From: Pseudomonas lurida
Lineage (GTDB): Bacteria; Pseudomonadota; Gammaproteobacteria; Pseudomonadales; Pseudomonadaceae
Reading direction: 5' to 3'
Assembly (NCBI RefSeq): GCF_002563895.1
Contig: NZ_PDJB01000001.1
Location: 355,501-419,500, forward strand
Length of the DNA stretch: 64,000 nucleotides
Shown: piece by piece, positions 43,254-51,424 of the stretch
Layout of the letters: each line of letters starts with the position of its first letter
Numbering within the stretch: the stretch's first letter is position 1
Program-made: the position numbers and the translations under genes
The notes under the pieces: generated by a model
What the model was told of the DNA's origin: nothing
The model's input: only the letters and a program-made list of their open reading frames with translations
Databases searched by the model: none

Positions 43254-44335
43254 GTCGATGGGGCTCCTTGTTCCAGAGGCAGAAAGATCGAGAAGGTGGT
43301 GTGGCCAGGATGGCTCTCACATTCGATCAGACCCTGGTGCTGGCTGATGATGTTCTGGGTAATGGCCAGGCCCAGCCCGGTACCGTCCGGGCGGCCGCTG
43401 ACCATGGGAAAGAAAATGGTTTCCTGCAGTTCCGCAGGAATACCCGGGCCGTTGTCGATGATCTCGACCTTGGTCACCAGGCGATGGCGCACATGGCCGA
43501 TGGTGAACTGGCGCAGGGCGCGGGTGCGCAGGCTGATGCGGCCCAGGCGCAGTTCGTTCTGGCTGCTGATGGCCTGCATGGCGTTGCGGACGATATTGAG
43601 CACCGCCTGGATCATCTGTTCGCGGTCGATCAATACGTCGGGAATGCTCGGATCGTAGTCACGCACCAAGGTGATGCAGCCCTGGCTTTCGGCTTCTACC
43701 AGATGGCAGACGCGCTCGAGCACCTCGTGCACGTTGGTCATCGCCAGGGACGGCAGCTTGTTGGAGCCGAGCATGCGATCCACCAGGTTACGCAGGCGAT
43801 CGGCCTCCTCGATGATGACGTTGGTGTAGTCCTTGAGGTTCTCGTCCGGCAGTTCGCGGGCCAGCAGTTGCGCCGCGCCGCGAATACCACCAAGCGGGTT
43901 CTTGATCTCATGTGCCAGGCCGCGCACCAGCATCTTGCTGGTTTCCTGTTTGGACAACTGCGCTTCTTCCTTGGTGATGCGCAGCAGGCGGTCGCGGGGG
44001 TGCACTTCCAGCAGCAGCAGGGTGGCGCCGTTGCTGAGGATCGGAGTCACGGCGTAGTCGACGGTCAGCGTCTGTCCGGTGAGGGCGGTGAGCATCGCTT
44101 CGCGTTTGGTGAACGGGTGTGCCTGCTCCACCGCCTGGCGCAATGAGCTCAAGGCTTCGGCCGACTCGGTGAACAGTTCGCTGATGAATTGCCCATGGCT
44201 GCGCTGACCGCTGATGGCCAGCAGCATCTCCGCCGCCGGGTTCATGTACTCAAGGCGCAGGTCGTCATTGAGCAGGATGGTCGCGGTGGTCAGGTTGTCG
44301 AGTAACAAACGGTGCAGTGCATCGCTGATGGTCAT
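43250..44335 (-). CDS. ntrB: NtrB (GlnL), nitrogen regulation sensor kinase/phosphatase
   Basis: A 361-residue cytosolic histidine kinase. PAS domain about 8-110; the phosphorylated H142 sits in RGLAHEIKNPLGGI; the ATPase domain has VRNAMQAI (N box), DNGPGIP (G1) and GTGLGLA (G2). It phosphorylates or dephosphorylates NtrC under control of PII. The start at 44335 has AGAGG and gives the usual length; an in-frame extension to 44500 lacks family sequence. An NtrC-type dyad 200 nt upstream suggests autoregulation. Confidence 0.97.
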   Translation of the reverse strand: MTISDALHRLLLDNLTTATILLNDDLRLEYMNPAAEMLLAISGQRSHGQFISELFTESAEALSSLRQAVEQAHPFTKREAMLTALTGQTLTVDYAVTPILSNGATLLLLEVHPRDRLLRITKEEAQLSKQETSKMLVRGLAHEIKNPLGGIRGAAQLLARELPDENLKDYTNVIIEEADRLRNLVDRMLGSNKLPSLAMTNVHEVLERVCHLVEAESQGCITLVRDYDPSIPDVLIDREQMIQAVLNIVRNAMQAISSQNELRLGRISLRTRALRQFTIGHVRHRLVTKVEIIDNGPGIPAELQETIFFPMVSGRPDGTGLGLAITQNIISQHQGLIECESHPGHTTFSIFLPLEQGAPST

Positions 44336-44534
44336 CAGGACCTCTTTTGGAGCAACGCGCGGGCTTGAGGCACACGCTGATACAAGGAAAATGCAAAAAC
44401 CAAACCAAGGCTCCGAAAAGAAGCGCGCAAGCCTTGAAATGGAGGTTTTAGGCGCGAAACTGTGGCGTTCTGCCAGCTTGGTCGGGAAGTTTCGAACCAA
44501 AATGGGCTGGGCAGGTGGGAAGGGTGCAAGTCAT

Positions 44535-44551
44535 TGCACCAATATAGTGCT
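44535..44551. promoter_or_regulatory. NtrC-type site upstream of ntrB
   Basis: TGCACCAATATAGTGCT matches the 17-bp dyad TGCACC-N5-AGTGCA in all but the last base. It is about 200 nt before the ntrB start. In enterics NtrC binding at the equivalent promoter represses ntrBC. Confidence 0.6.
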
Positions 44552-44609
44552 GATTTGCGCAGGTTGTTCAGGAAGGCGTTGAAGGTGCAGCTGAATCCGC
44601 CCCATCCAA

Positions 44610-44702
44610 ACGGGGGGAAAGGGCTTGATCGCGAAAGCGGTGTTTCAGTGGATGCATGGGTGACTGGCAAGCCGCTTTTGCGGGCAAGCCCGCTCCCGCA
44701 GT
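44610..44702. repeat. Degenerate REPIN
   Basis: The left arm is eroded (GGGGGGAAAGGGCTTGATCGCGA); the right arm is well kept (CGGGCAAGCCCGCTCCCGCA). The middle retains the usual length. Confidence 0.75.
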
Positions 44703-44722
44703 GTTGACTGGGTTTGCAACGT

Positions 44723-45259
44723 TTAACCTTTGTGGATGCACAGCTCGGCGGTGGCGCGGATCATTGCCAGTTGGCGCAGTGGATCGTTCAGCGGCTCATG
44801 CACGGCTGTGGCAAGCCATGCGGGGCACTGCGGGTCGGCACGTTGCGGGGTAAAGTCGGCCAACTGTTGCAGCAGGCGTTTTTGCAGTTCATCCAGCTGC
44901 GGCCGAATCTGTTTGATCAGGTCCGGGCGTGGGTCGTCCGGCGCCTTGCCTTGGAACTGCCAGTCGGAAAGATGAGTGTATTGCACCAGCTTGTTGGCCT
45001 CGATCTGCGCCGAAAAGAACTGCTCGGCGGCGGCCGGGTCCAGCATGTAGGTTGGCGCCTGGGCGCTAAGGCTGGCGATCACCTCCTGTTCGCGCTTTTT
45101 ATCTTCCACCGGCTTTTTACTGTCCCATTTGCTCAGGGCTACCTGGTCGGCAATCTCCAGGCGTTCGGCGATGCTGTTGAGCAGCGGCTCCAGGGTGGGC
45201 GGCGCAGCACTGGCACTGGCACTGACGAACAACAGAGCGAACACAAGTCGACGTTTCAA
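44723..45259 (-). CDS. Periplasmic (AroQ gamma) chorismate mutase
   Basis: A 178-residue protein with signal peptide (KRRLVFALLFVSASASA-A) and an all-helical AroQ domain: LLNSIAERLEIADQVALSKWD, VEDKKREQEVIASL, and a C-terminal helix pair containing the second conserved segment. Gamma-type enzymes convert chorismate to prephenate outside the cytosol, for reasons that are unclear. There is no ATG: the frame is open upstream through a REP, but GGAG at 45267-45270 sits 7 nt before a TTG at 45259 that directly precedes the signal peptide, so TTG is the likely start. It lies between glnA and ntrBC. Confidence 0.85.
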   Translation of the reverse strand: MKRRLVFALLFVSASASAAPPTLEPLLNSIAERLEIADQVALSKWDSKKPVEDKKREQEVIASLSAQAPTYMLDPAAAEQFFSAQIEANKLVQYTHLSDWQFQGKAPDDPRPDLIKQIRPQLDELQKRLLQQLADFTPQRADPQCPAWLATAVHEPLNDPLRQLAMIRATAELCIHKG

Positions 45260-45270
45260 GGATGATCTCC

Positions 45271-45347
45271 TGTGGGGGCGGGGCTTGCCCGCGATGGCGC
45301 AGTAGCAGTCAATACAATAGATGCCTGGCGCGGCGCAATCGCGGGCC
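45271..45347. repeat. Truncated REPIN next to the glnA terminator
   Basis: The left arm is complete (TGTGGGGGCGGGGCTTGCCC then GCGA), but the right arm stops after ATCGCGGGC, where the glnA terminator sequence begins. Confidence 0.75.
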
Positions 45348-45378
45348 AAAAAAAAGACCTCCCGAAGGAGGTCTTTTT
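45346..45378 (-). terminator. Terminator of glnA
   Basis: On the minus strand AAGACCTCC-TTCG-GGAGGTCTT is followed by eight Ts, about 30 nt after the glnA stop. A UUCG tetraloop caps it. Confidence 0.95.
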
Positions 45379-45408
45379 CATCGCGCCACGTTAAGCAGCG
45401 CTACTGGA

Positions 45409-46815
45409 TCAGCAGCTGTAGTACAGCTCGTATTCCAGTGGGTGTACGAAGGTACGTACTTTGATTTCTTCTTCGCTTTTCAGGCCGATGTAAGCGTCGA
45501 TGAAGTCGTCGCTGAACACGCCGCCTTTGGTCAGGAACGCACGGCCCTTGTCCAGCTCTTCCAGGGCTTCTTTCAGGCTGCCACACACTTGCGGGATCTC
45601 TTTGGCCTCTTCAGGCGGCAGGTCGTACAAGTTTTTGTCGGCGGCATCGCCAGGGTGGATCTTGTTCTGGATACCGTCCAGGCCGGCCATTACCAGGGCA
45701 GCGAAGGCCAGGTACGGGTTGGCTGCTGGATCCGGGAAGCGGGCTTCGATACGGCGAGCACGCGGGCTGGACACGTAAGGAATACGGATCGAGGCGGAAC
45801 GATTGCGAGCCGAGTAGGCCAGCATTACCGGAGCTTCGAAACCTGGGACCAGACGCTTGTAGGAGTTGGTCGACGGGTTGGTGAAGCCGTTCAGGGCCTT
45901 ACCGTGCTTGATGATACCGCCGATGAAGTACAGGGCGGTGTCGGACAGGCCGGCATAACCTTCGCCAGCGAAGGTGTTCTTGCCATCTTTGGCGATGGAC
46001 AGGTGAACGTGCATACCCGAACCGTTATCGCCATACAGAGGCTTAGGCATGAAGGTAGCGGTACGGCCGTAGGCAACGGCAGTGTTGTGTACGCAGTACT
46101 TCAGGGTCTGTACTTCGTCAGCCTTGGCAACCAGGGTGTTGAACTTCACACCGATTTCGTTCTGACCGGCAGTGGCCACTTCGTGGTGGTGCACTTCGAT
46201 GACCAGGCCCATGTCTTCCATCGCGTTGCACATGGAGGTACGGATTTCGTGGTCGTGGTCGAACGGCGGAACTGGGAAGTAACCACCCTTGATACCTGGA
46301 CGGTGGCCATGGTTGCCGCCTTCCACGTCCTGGTCGGACATCCAGGAGCCTTGTTCGGAGTAGATCTTGAACATGGAACCGGAGATGTCGGACTTGAACT
46401 TCACTTGGTCGAAGATGAAGAATTCTGGCTCTGGGCCCACGAATACGGTGTCACCGATACCGGTCGACTTCAGGTATTCCTCGGCACGCTTGGCGATCGC
46501 ACGCGGGTCGCGGTCGTAGCCTTGCATGGTCGACGGTTCGATCACGTCGCACACCAGGATCAGGGTCGGCTCTTCGGTGAAGGGGTCCAGTACGGCAGTG
46601 CTGTCGTCCGGCATCAGGATCATGTCGGAAGCTTCAATGCCTTTCCAGCCAGCGATGGAGGAACCGTCGAACATTTTGCCTTCTTCGAAGAAAGCTTCAT
46701 CCAGCGCGTCGCGAGCCGGCATGGTCACGTGGTGCTGAGTGCCTTTGGTGTCCGTGAAGCGCAGATCAATCCATTTAACGTCATGATCTTTGATGAGTTG
46801 AACCGACTTCGACAT
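45409..46815 (-). CDS. glnA: GlnA, type I glutamine synthetase
   Basis: A 468-residue enzyme making glutamine from glutamate and ammonia. N-terminal beta-grasp domain with FDGSSIAGW, glutamate/metal site [21 protein letters not shown] and the ATP site [10 protein letters not shown]. The adenylylated Tyr lies in [10 protein letters not shown] (about residue 397), so it is the GS-I-beta, GlnE-regulated type. It is transcribed alone, with a terminator 30 nt downstream; upstream lies a sigma-54 promoter with a cluster of NtrC-type sites. Confidence 0.99.
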   Translation of the reverse strand: MSKSVQLIKDHDVKWIDLRFTDTKGTQHHVTMPARDALDEAFFEEGKMFDGSSIAGWKGIEASDMILMPDDSTAVLDPFTEEPTLILVCDVIEPSTMQGYDRDPRAIAKRAEEYLKSTGIGDTVFVGPEPEFFIFDQVKFKSDISGSMFKIYSEQGSWMSDQDVEGGNHGHRPGIKGGYFPVPPFDHDHEIRTSMCNAMEDMGLVIEVHHHEVATAGQNEIGVKFNTLVAKADEVQTLKYCVHNTAVAYGRTATFMPKPLYGDNGSGMHVHLSIAKDGKNTFAGEGYAGLSDTALYFIGGIIKHGKALNGFTNPSTNSYKRLVPGFEAPVMLAYSARNRSASIRIPYVSSPRARRIEARFPDPAANPYLAFAALVMAGLDGIQNKIHPGDAADKNLYDLPPEEAKEIPQVCGSLKEALEELDKGRAFLTKGGVFSDDFIDAYIGLKSEEEIKVRTFVHPLEYELYYSC

Positions 46816-46916
46816 AGTGTCCTCCGGGTGGCTTCGGGCTGGGTAGTGGAGTTAGCCCTTAGAATGTGGGTGATGCCGGCGCGGATACTCCGCCATGGCA
46901 ACCTGCCTCACAAGAG

Positions 46917-46932
46917 AGCAAATTGCATGCCA
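46917..46932 (-). promoter_or_regulatory. Sigma-54 promoter of glnA
   Basis: The minus strand reads TGGCAT-GCAAT-TTGCT: GG-N10-GC spacing and one mismatch in the -24 box. The start is predicted near 46906, leaving about 90 nt of leader before glnA. Confidence 0.85.
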
Positions 46933-46964
46933 GTGCGCCAACATGGGTTTTCTGCTCCAAAAAC

Positions 46965-47052
46965 GCCCCTATAAAGGTGCATTACGACAAAAGCCCAAAA
47001 ATAGCGCACCTCAATGTAGCGTAAAGGTGCGCAAATGCACCTATTTAGTGCG
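46965..47052. promoter_or_regulatory. Cluster of NtrC-type sites upstream of glnA
   Basis: 17-bp dyads: TGCACCTATTTAGTGCG (47036-47052, best), CGCACCTCAATGTAGCG (47005-47021) and GCCCCTATAAAGGTGCA (46965-46981). Their centres lie about 138, 107 and 67 bp upstream of the predicted glnA start. Additional half sites (GGTGCG-CAAA-TGCACC, 47026-47041) overlap the best one. Confidence 0.7.
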
Positions 47053-47100
47053 TTGCGCGTGCTGTGCATATTAACTGGTTAAACCTTGAGCGATTTCCGC

Positions 47101-47106
47101 TATAAT
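47101..47106 (+). promoter_or_regulatory. -10 box of thiI
   Basis: A perfect TATAAT 43 nt before the thiI start; no good -35 at standard spacing. Confidence 0.5.
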
Positions 47107-47148
47107 CCGCGCCCCCCTTTTTCAGCAGGCCCGGCGCGCGCTGTTTCC

Positions 47149-48603
47149 ATGAAATTAATCGTTAAAGTCTTCCCCGAGATCACCATCAAAAGCCGACCGG
47201 TACGGACGCGTTTCATCCGTCAGTTGGCCAAGAACATCCGTGCCGTGCTCCGCGATCTGGACCCGGCTGTGGTGGTGAACGGCGTGTGGGACAATCTCGA
47301 GCTGGAAACCCGCATTACCGAGCCCAAAGCCTTGAAGGACATGACCGAGCGCCTGAGCTGCATGCCGGGCATCGCGCATTTCCTGCAGGTGGATGAGTAC
47401 CCGTTGGGTGACTTCGACGACATCACCGAGAAGTGCAAACAGCACTACGGTGGCGAGCTGGAAGGCAAGGTCTTTTCGGTGCGCTGCAAGCGCGCCGGCA
47501 AGCACACTTTCAGCTCAATGGACGTCGAGAAATACGTCGGCAGCAAGCTGCGTCGCGAGTGCGGCGCGGCTGGAATTTCCCTCAAGGCACCGCAAATTGA
47601 AGTGCGCATGGAAATTCGCGACCAACGGTTGTTTGTCATCCACAGCCAGCACAACAGCATCGGCGGCTACCCGCTGGGCGCCCTGGAACAGACCCTGGTA
47701 TTGATGTCTGGCGGTTTCGATTCTACGGTGGCGGCCTACCAGATCATGCGCCGCGGCCTGATGAGCCACTTCTGCTTCTTTAACCTGGGCGGGCGTGCAC
47801 ACGAATTGGGCGTGATGGAAGTCGCGCACTTTATCTGGAAGAAGTACGGCAGCTCGCAACGCGTGCTATTTGTAAGCGTACCGTTCGAAGAAGTGCTGGG
47901 CGAAATTCTCGGCAAAGTCGATAACGGTCATATGGGCGTGGTATTGAAGCGTATGATGTTGCGCGCTGCGTCCCGAATCGCCGATCAATTGCAGATCGAC
48001 GCGCTGGTGACCGGTGAGGCGATCTCCCAAGTGGCCAGCCAGACACTGCCGAACCTGTCGATTATCGATTGCGTCACCGAGAAGCTGGTATTGCGCCCGC
48101 TGATCGCGAGCCACAAGCAGGACATCATCGACCTGGCAGAACAGATTGGCACCGCCGATTTTGCCAAGCACATGCCTGAGTACTGTGGCGTCATCTCGGT
48201 GAACCCAAAGACCCACGCCAAGCGTCCCCGCGTGGAGCATGAAGAGAAAGAATTCGACATGGCGATTCTGGAGCGTGCGCTCGAGAACGCCAAGCTGGTC
48301 CCGATCGATCGTGTGATCGACGAACTGGGCCAGGACATCAAGATCGAAGAAGTCAGCGAAGCCCTGGCGGGCCAGATCGTCATCGACATCCGTCACCCGG
48401 ATGCCGCTGAAGATGAGCCGCTGGAAATCGCCGGCATCGACGTACAAACGCTGCCGTTCTATGCACTGAACGCGCGTTTCAAGGAACTGGATAACAGCCG
48501 TCAGTACCTGCTGTATTGCGACAAAGGCGTGATGAGTCGCCTGCATGCCCACCATTTGCTCAGTGAGGGGCATGCCAATGTGCGCGTTTATCGACCGAGC
48601 TAA
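47149..48603 (+). CDS. thiI: ThiI, tRNA 4-thiouridine synthetase with rhodanese domain
   Basis: A 484-residue protein making s4U8 in tRNA and supplying sulfur for thiamine thiazole. N-terminal ferredoxin-like and THUMP domains (to about 165), PP-loop pyrophosphatase motif SGGFDST at 187-193, and a C-terminal rhodanese domain with persulfide Cys457 in YCDKGVMS, matching E. coli Cys456. The start at 47149 begins with [15 protein letters not shown]; an in-frame extension upstream to 47086 covers the TATAAT box and is rejected. Confidence 0.97.
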   Translation: MKLIVKVFPEITIKSRPVRTRFIRQLAKNIRAVLRDLDPAVVVNGVWDNLELETRITEPKALKDMTERLSCMPGIAHFLQVDEYPLGDFDDITEKCKQHYGGELEGKVFSVRCKRAGKHTFSSMDVEKYVGSKLRRECGAAGISLKAPQIEVRMEIRDQRLFVIHSQHNSIGGYPLGALEQTLVLMSGGFDSTVAAYQIMRRGLMSHFCFFNLGGRAHELGVMEVAHFIWKKYGSSQRVLFVSVPFEEVLGEILGKVDNGHMGVVLKRMMLRAASRIADQLQIDALVTGEAISQVASQTLPNLSIIDCVTEKLVLRPLIASHKQDIIDLAEQIGTADFAKHMPEYCGVISVNPKTHAKRPRVEHEEKEFDMAILERALENAKLVPIDRVIDELGQDIKIEEVSEALAGQIVIDIRHPDAAEDEPLEIAGIDVQTLPFYALNARFKELDNSRQYLLYCDKGVMSRLHAHHLLSEGHANVRVYRPS

Positions 48604-48742
48604 GAGCCCGGGGCTGTTTGCCTGTGGCCTGCGTCACCGGCCCCCCGACTCTGCCGTCAAGCTGTAACGGCAAGGCCTGACTCTACTGTTAATCGCTGCC
48701 ACGACCTGTCAGCACACCGAATCCTCTGATCGAGATACACAA

Positions 48743-50563
48743 GTGATCGAAAATCTACGTAACATCGCCATCATTGCTCACGTTGACCATGGTAAAACCA
48801 CCCTGGTAGACAAACTCCTGCGTCAATCCGGCACCCTGGAGCGCAACGAGCTCAACGACGAGCGCGTGATGGACTCCAACGACCAGGAAAAAGAGCGCGG
48901 CATTACCATCCTGGCTAAAAACACCGCTATCAACTGGAACGGCTACCACATCAACATCGTGGATACCCCGGGCCACGCCGACTTCGGCGGCGAAGTAGAA
49001 CGCGTAATGTCGATGGTTGACTCCGTTCTGCTGCTGGTTGACGCTCAAGACGGCCCTATGCCGCAAACCCGTTTCGTGACCAAGAAGGCTTTCGAAGCCG
49101 GCCTGCGTCCGATCGTGTGCATCAACAAGGTTGACCGTCCAGGCGCGCGTCCGGACTGGGTTCTGGACCAGATCTTCGACCTGTTCGACAACCTGGGTGC
49201 TACCGAAGAACAGCTGGACTTCAAAGTCGTCTACGCCTCGGCCCTGAACGGTATTGCCGGTCTGGACCACACCGACATGGCCGAAGACATGACCCCGCTG
49301 TACCAGTCGATCGTCGACAACGTACCTGCGCCGGCTGTTGACCGTGACGGTCCGTTCCAGATGCAGATCTCCGCACTGGACTACAACAGCTTCCTGGGTG
49401 TTATCGGCGTTGGCCGTATCGCTCGTGGTCGCGTCAAGCCAAACACCCCGGTTGTCGCTATCGGCGCCGACGGCAAGAAGCGTAACGGTCGTATCCTGAA
49501 GCTGATGGGTCACCACGGTCTGCACCGTGTGGACGTTGAAGAAGCGGCTGCCGGCGACATCGTGTGCATCAGCGGTATGGACTCGCTGTTCATCTCCGAC
49601 ACCCTGTGCCACCCGGACGCGGTAGAGGCGATGAAGCCTCTGACCGTTGACGAGCCAACCGTTTCCATGACCTTCCAGGTAAACGACTCGCCTTTCTGCG
49701 GTAAAGAAGGCAAGTTCGTGACCTCCCGTAACATCAAGGAGCGTCTGGACAAAGAGCTGCTGTACAACGTTGCACTGCGCGTTGAAGAAGGCGACTCGGC
49801 TGACAAGTTCAAGGTTTCCGGCCGTGGTGAGCTGCACCTCTCGGTACTGATCGAAACCATGCGTCGCGAAGGCTTCGAAATGGGCGTTGGTCGTCCGGAA
49901 GTGATCATCCGTCAGGTTGACGGCGTGAAGCAGGAACCGTTCGAAAACGTCACCATCGACACCCCTGAAGAATCCCAGGGCAAGGTCATGGAAGAGATGG
50001 GCCTGCGTAAAGGCGACCTGACCAACATGGTGCCGGATGGCAAAGGCCGTGTGCGTCTGGAATACAACATCCCTGCTCGTGGTCTGATCGGTTTCCGTAA
50101 CCAGTTCCTGACCCTGACCAACGGTGCTGGCATCCTGACCTCGATCTTCGATCGCTACGACACCATGAAGTCCGGCGACATGTCCGGCCGTCAGAACGGT
50201 GTTCTGGTATCGGTAGAAACCGGCAAGGCGCTGACCTACTCCCTGGAAACCCTCCAGGCACGTGGCAAGCTGTTCGTTGAACACGGTCAAGAGATCTACA
50301 ACGGTCAGATCGTTGGTCTGAACAGCCGTGACAACGACATGGGCGTCAACCCAACCAAAGGCAAGAAGCTCGACAACATGCGTGCTTCGGGTAAAGACGA
50401 AACCATCGCTCTGGTTCCACCTGTTCGCTTCACCCTGGAACAGGCCCTGGAATTCATCCAGGACGACGAGCTGTGCGAAGTCACGCCTAAGTCGATCCGC
50501 CTGCGTAAGAAGATCCTGGACGAAGGCGAGCGTACCCGCGCTGCCAAGAAAGCCAAGAACTGA
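48743..50563 (+). CDS. typA: TypA/BipA, ribosome-associated GTPase
   Basis: A 606-residue translational GTPase. G1 AHVDHGKTT (12-20), G2 in the RGIT region, G3 DTPGHADF and G4 [10 protein letters not shown]; then EF-Tu-like domain 2, two EF-G-like domains ([24 protein letters not shown]) and the BipA-specific C-terminal domain. It assists 50S ribosome assembly and stress growth. It starts with GTG ([11 protein letters not shown]). Codon use is strongly biased to preferred codons, as expected for high expression. It has its own terminator. Confidence 0.98.
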   Translation: MIENLRNIAIIAHVDHGKTTLVDKLLRQSGTLERNELNDERVMDSNDQEKERGITILAKNTAINWNGYHINIVDTPGHADFGGEVERVMSMVDSVLLLVDAQDGPMPQTRFVTKKAFEAGLRPIVCINKVDRPGARPDWVLDQIFDLFDNLGATEEQLDFKVVYASALNGIAGLDHTDMAEDMTPLYQSIVDNVPAPAVDRDGPFQMQISALDYNSFLGVIGVGRIARGRVKPNTPVVAIGADGKKRNGRILKLMGHHGLHRVDVEEAAAGDIVCISGMDSLFISDTLCHPDAVEAMKPLTVDEPTVSMTFQVNDSPFCGKEGKFVTSRNIKERLDKELLYNVALRVEEGDSADKFKVSGRGELHLSVLIETMRREGFEMGVGRPEVIIRQVDGVKQEPFENVTIDTPEESQGKVMEEMGLRKGDLTNMVPDGKGRVRLEYNIPARGLIGFRNQFLTLTNGAGILTSIFDRYDTMKSGDMSGRQNGVLVSVETGKALTYSLETLQARGKLFVEHGQEIYNGQIVGLNSRDNDMGVNPTKGKKLDNMRASGKDETIALVPPVRFTLEQALEFIQDDELCEVTPKSIRLRKKILDEGERTRAAKKAKN

Positions 50564-50582
50564 GTTAACTCAGGCTGAATGA

Positions 50583-50619
50583 AAAACGCCCCCGGTCGAA
50601 AGGCCGGGGGCGTTTTTTT
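50583..50619 (+). terminator. Terminator of typA
   Basis: ACGCCCCCGG paired with CCGGGGGCGT around a short loop, followed by seven Ts; 20 nt past the typA stop. Confidence 0.95.
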
Positions 50620-50647
50620 ATGTTTGGGTTTTTGTGTTTACTGTGCT

Positions 50648-50725
50648 GGCCTCATCGCGGGCAAGCCCGGCTCCCACATTGGAATGCATTCCAAATGTGG
50701 GAGCTGGCTTGCCTGCGATAGGGCC
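50648..50725. repeat. REPIN in inverted (tail-to-tail) topology
   Basis: The REP arms are arranged with their TGTGGGAG ends facing the centre: TCGCGGGCAAGCCCGGCTCC...ACATT, then TGGAATGCATTCCA, then AATGTGGGAGCTGGCTTGCC...TGCGATAG. Other copies in the window face outward. It lies between typA and the convergent ykgJ-like gene. Confidence 0.88.
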
Positions 50726-50750
50726 CTCAAGAACCCTGCAAAAATCTGGA

Positions 50751-51185
50751 TCAGAACTTGTCGAGGGTCTTGAACTTCGTCTCGCGCACCACTTCCTTCG
50801 GCTTATAAGCGCAATACCCCGGGCGCGGCCCGATTTTCGGGTGGTTGCGGCAAGTATCCGGGCGCTTGTCATAAATAGTGCAGAAGCGCGTCTTACGATC
50901 CAGGTACAGGCAATCGTTGTTGCTCATGCGCTGCAGGGTAAAGATCTCGGATTTGGAATTGAAACGCTCGACGATGCCTTCCTTCTGCAAGCGCTTAGCG
51001 ATGTTCTTCGGCGGGTCGCCACGCTCGAATTCATCGACGATGCCGATGCGGATCAGGTCCTTGATCTTCACTTCGACCGGCAGCGTGCAGCAGCTGGACA
51101 CGCAACCGCCGCACATATGCGCGGAGTATTTCTGCCACGTTTCAAGTCGGTCGAGTTCCGCGGCGGCGATCAATTGAGGCTTCAT
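50751..51185 (-). CDS. YkgJ family cysteine cluster protein
   Basis: A 144-residue protein with the cysteine pattern of the CxxCxxCC zinc/iron-binding family: CGGCVSSCC (C25, C28, C32, C33) followed by C92 in NDCLYLD and FCTIYDKRPDTCRNHP. It probably binds a metal or Fe-S cluster; no activity is known. The start is the ATG at 51185. It is convergent with typA, and the gene is separated from glgP by a 239-nt divergent gap. Confidence 0.9.
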   Translation of the reverse strand: MKPQLIAAAELDRLETWQKYSAHMCGGCVSSCCTLPVEVKIKDLIRIGIVDEFERGDPPKNIAKRLQKEGIVERFNSKSEIFTLQRMSNNDCLYLDRKTRFCTIYDKRPDTCRNHPKIGPRPGYCAYKPKEVVRETKFKTLDKF

Positions 51186-51424
51186 CAGGGTTCCAAAGGT
51201 GGGGCTGTATCCGGGCGCGCGATCATACCGGGATTGGTGATTTTTTGAACAATATTTTCAGGTTTTCAGCTCAAAGGTTTGCGCTCGGGCTGATCGGGCA
51301 CGACCCCTGCATCTAATTCATGCAATGGTGAATGAGTTAAAAAACTGCCGAACCAGAGCGTCTACCGTCTGTCAGACCGTCTAGGCTCTAGCAACTCCTT
51401 CTATCTCGCCCGAGGTCGCAATTG

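Larger units (their letters stand above)
44336..44722. promoter_or_regulatory. ntrB-chorismate mutase intergenic region
   Basis: 387 nt with no supported gene. It contains an NtrC-type dyad (44535-44551) and a degenerate REPIN (about 44610-44702). No clear sigma-54 element was found between the dyad and ntrB. Confidence 0.5.
46816..47148. promoter_or_regulatory. Divergent control region glnA/thiI
   Basis: 333 nt. The glnA half holds the sigma-54 promoter; the centre has NtrC-type dyads; the thiI half has a TATAAT box at 47101. No coding sequence was seen. Confidence 0.75.

Noticed and set aside
48755..50290. A 511-codon open frame opposite typA
   Set aside because: Antisense shadow of a highly biased coding sequence; the translation is rich in V, H, Q and F with no recognisable domain.
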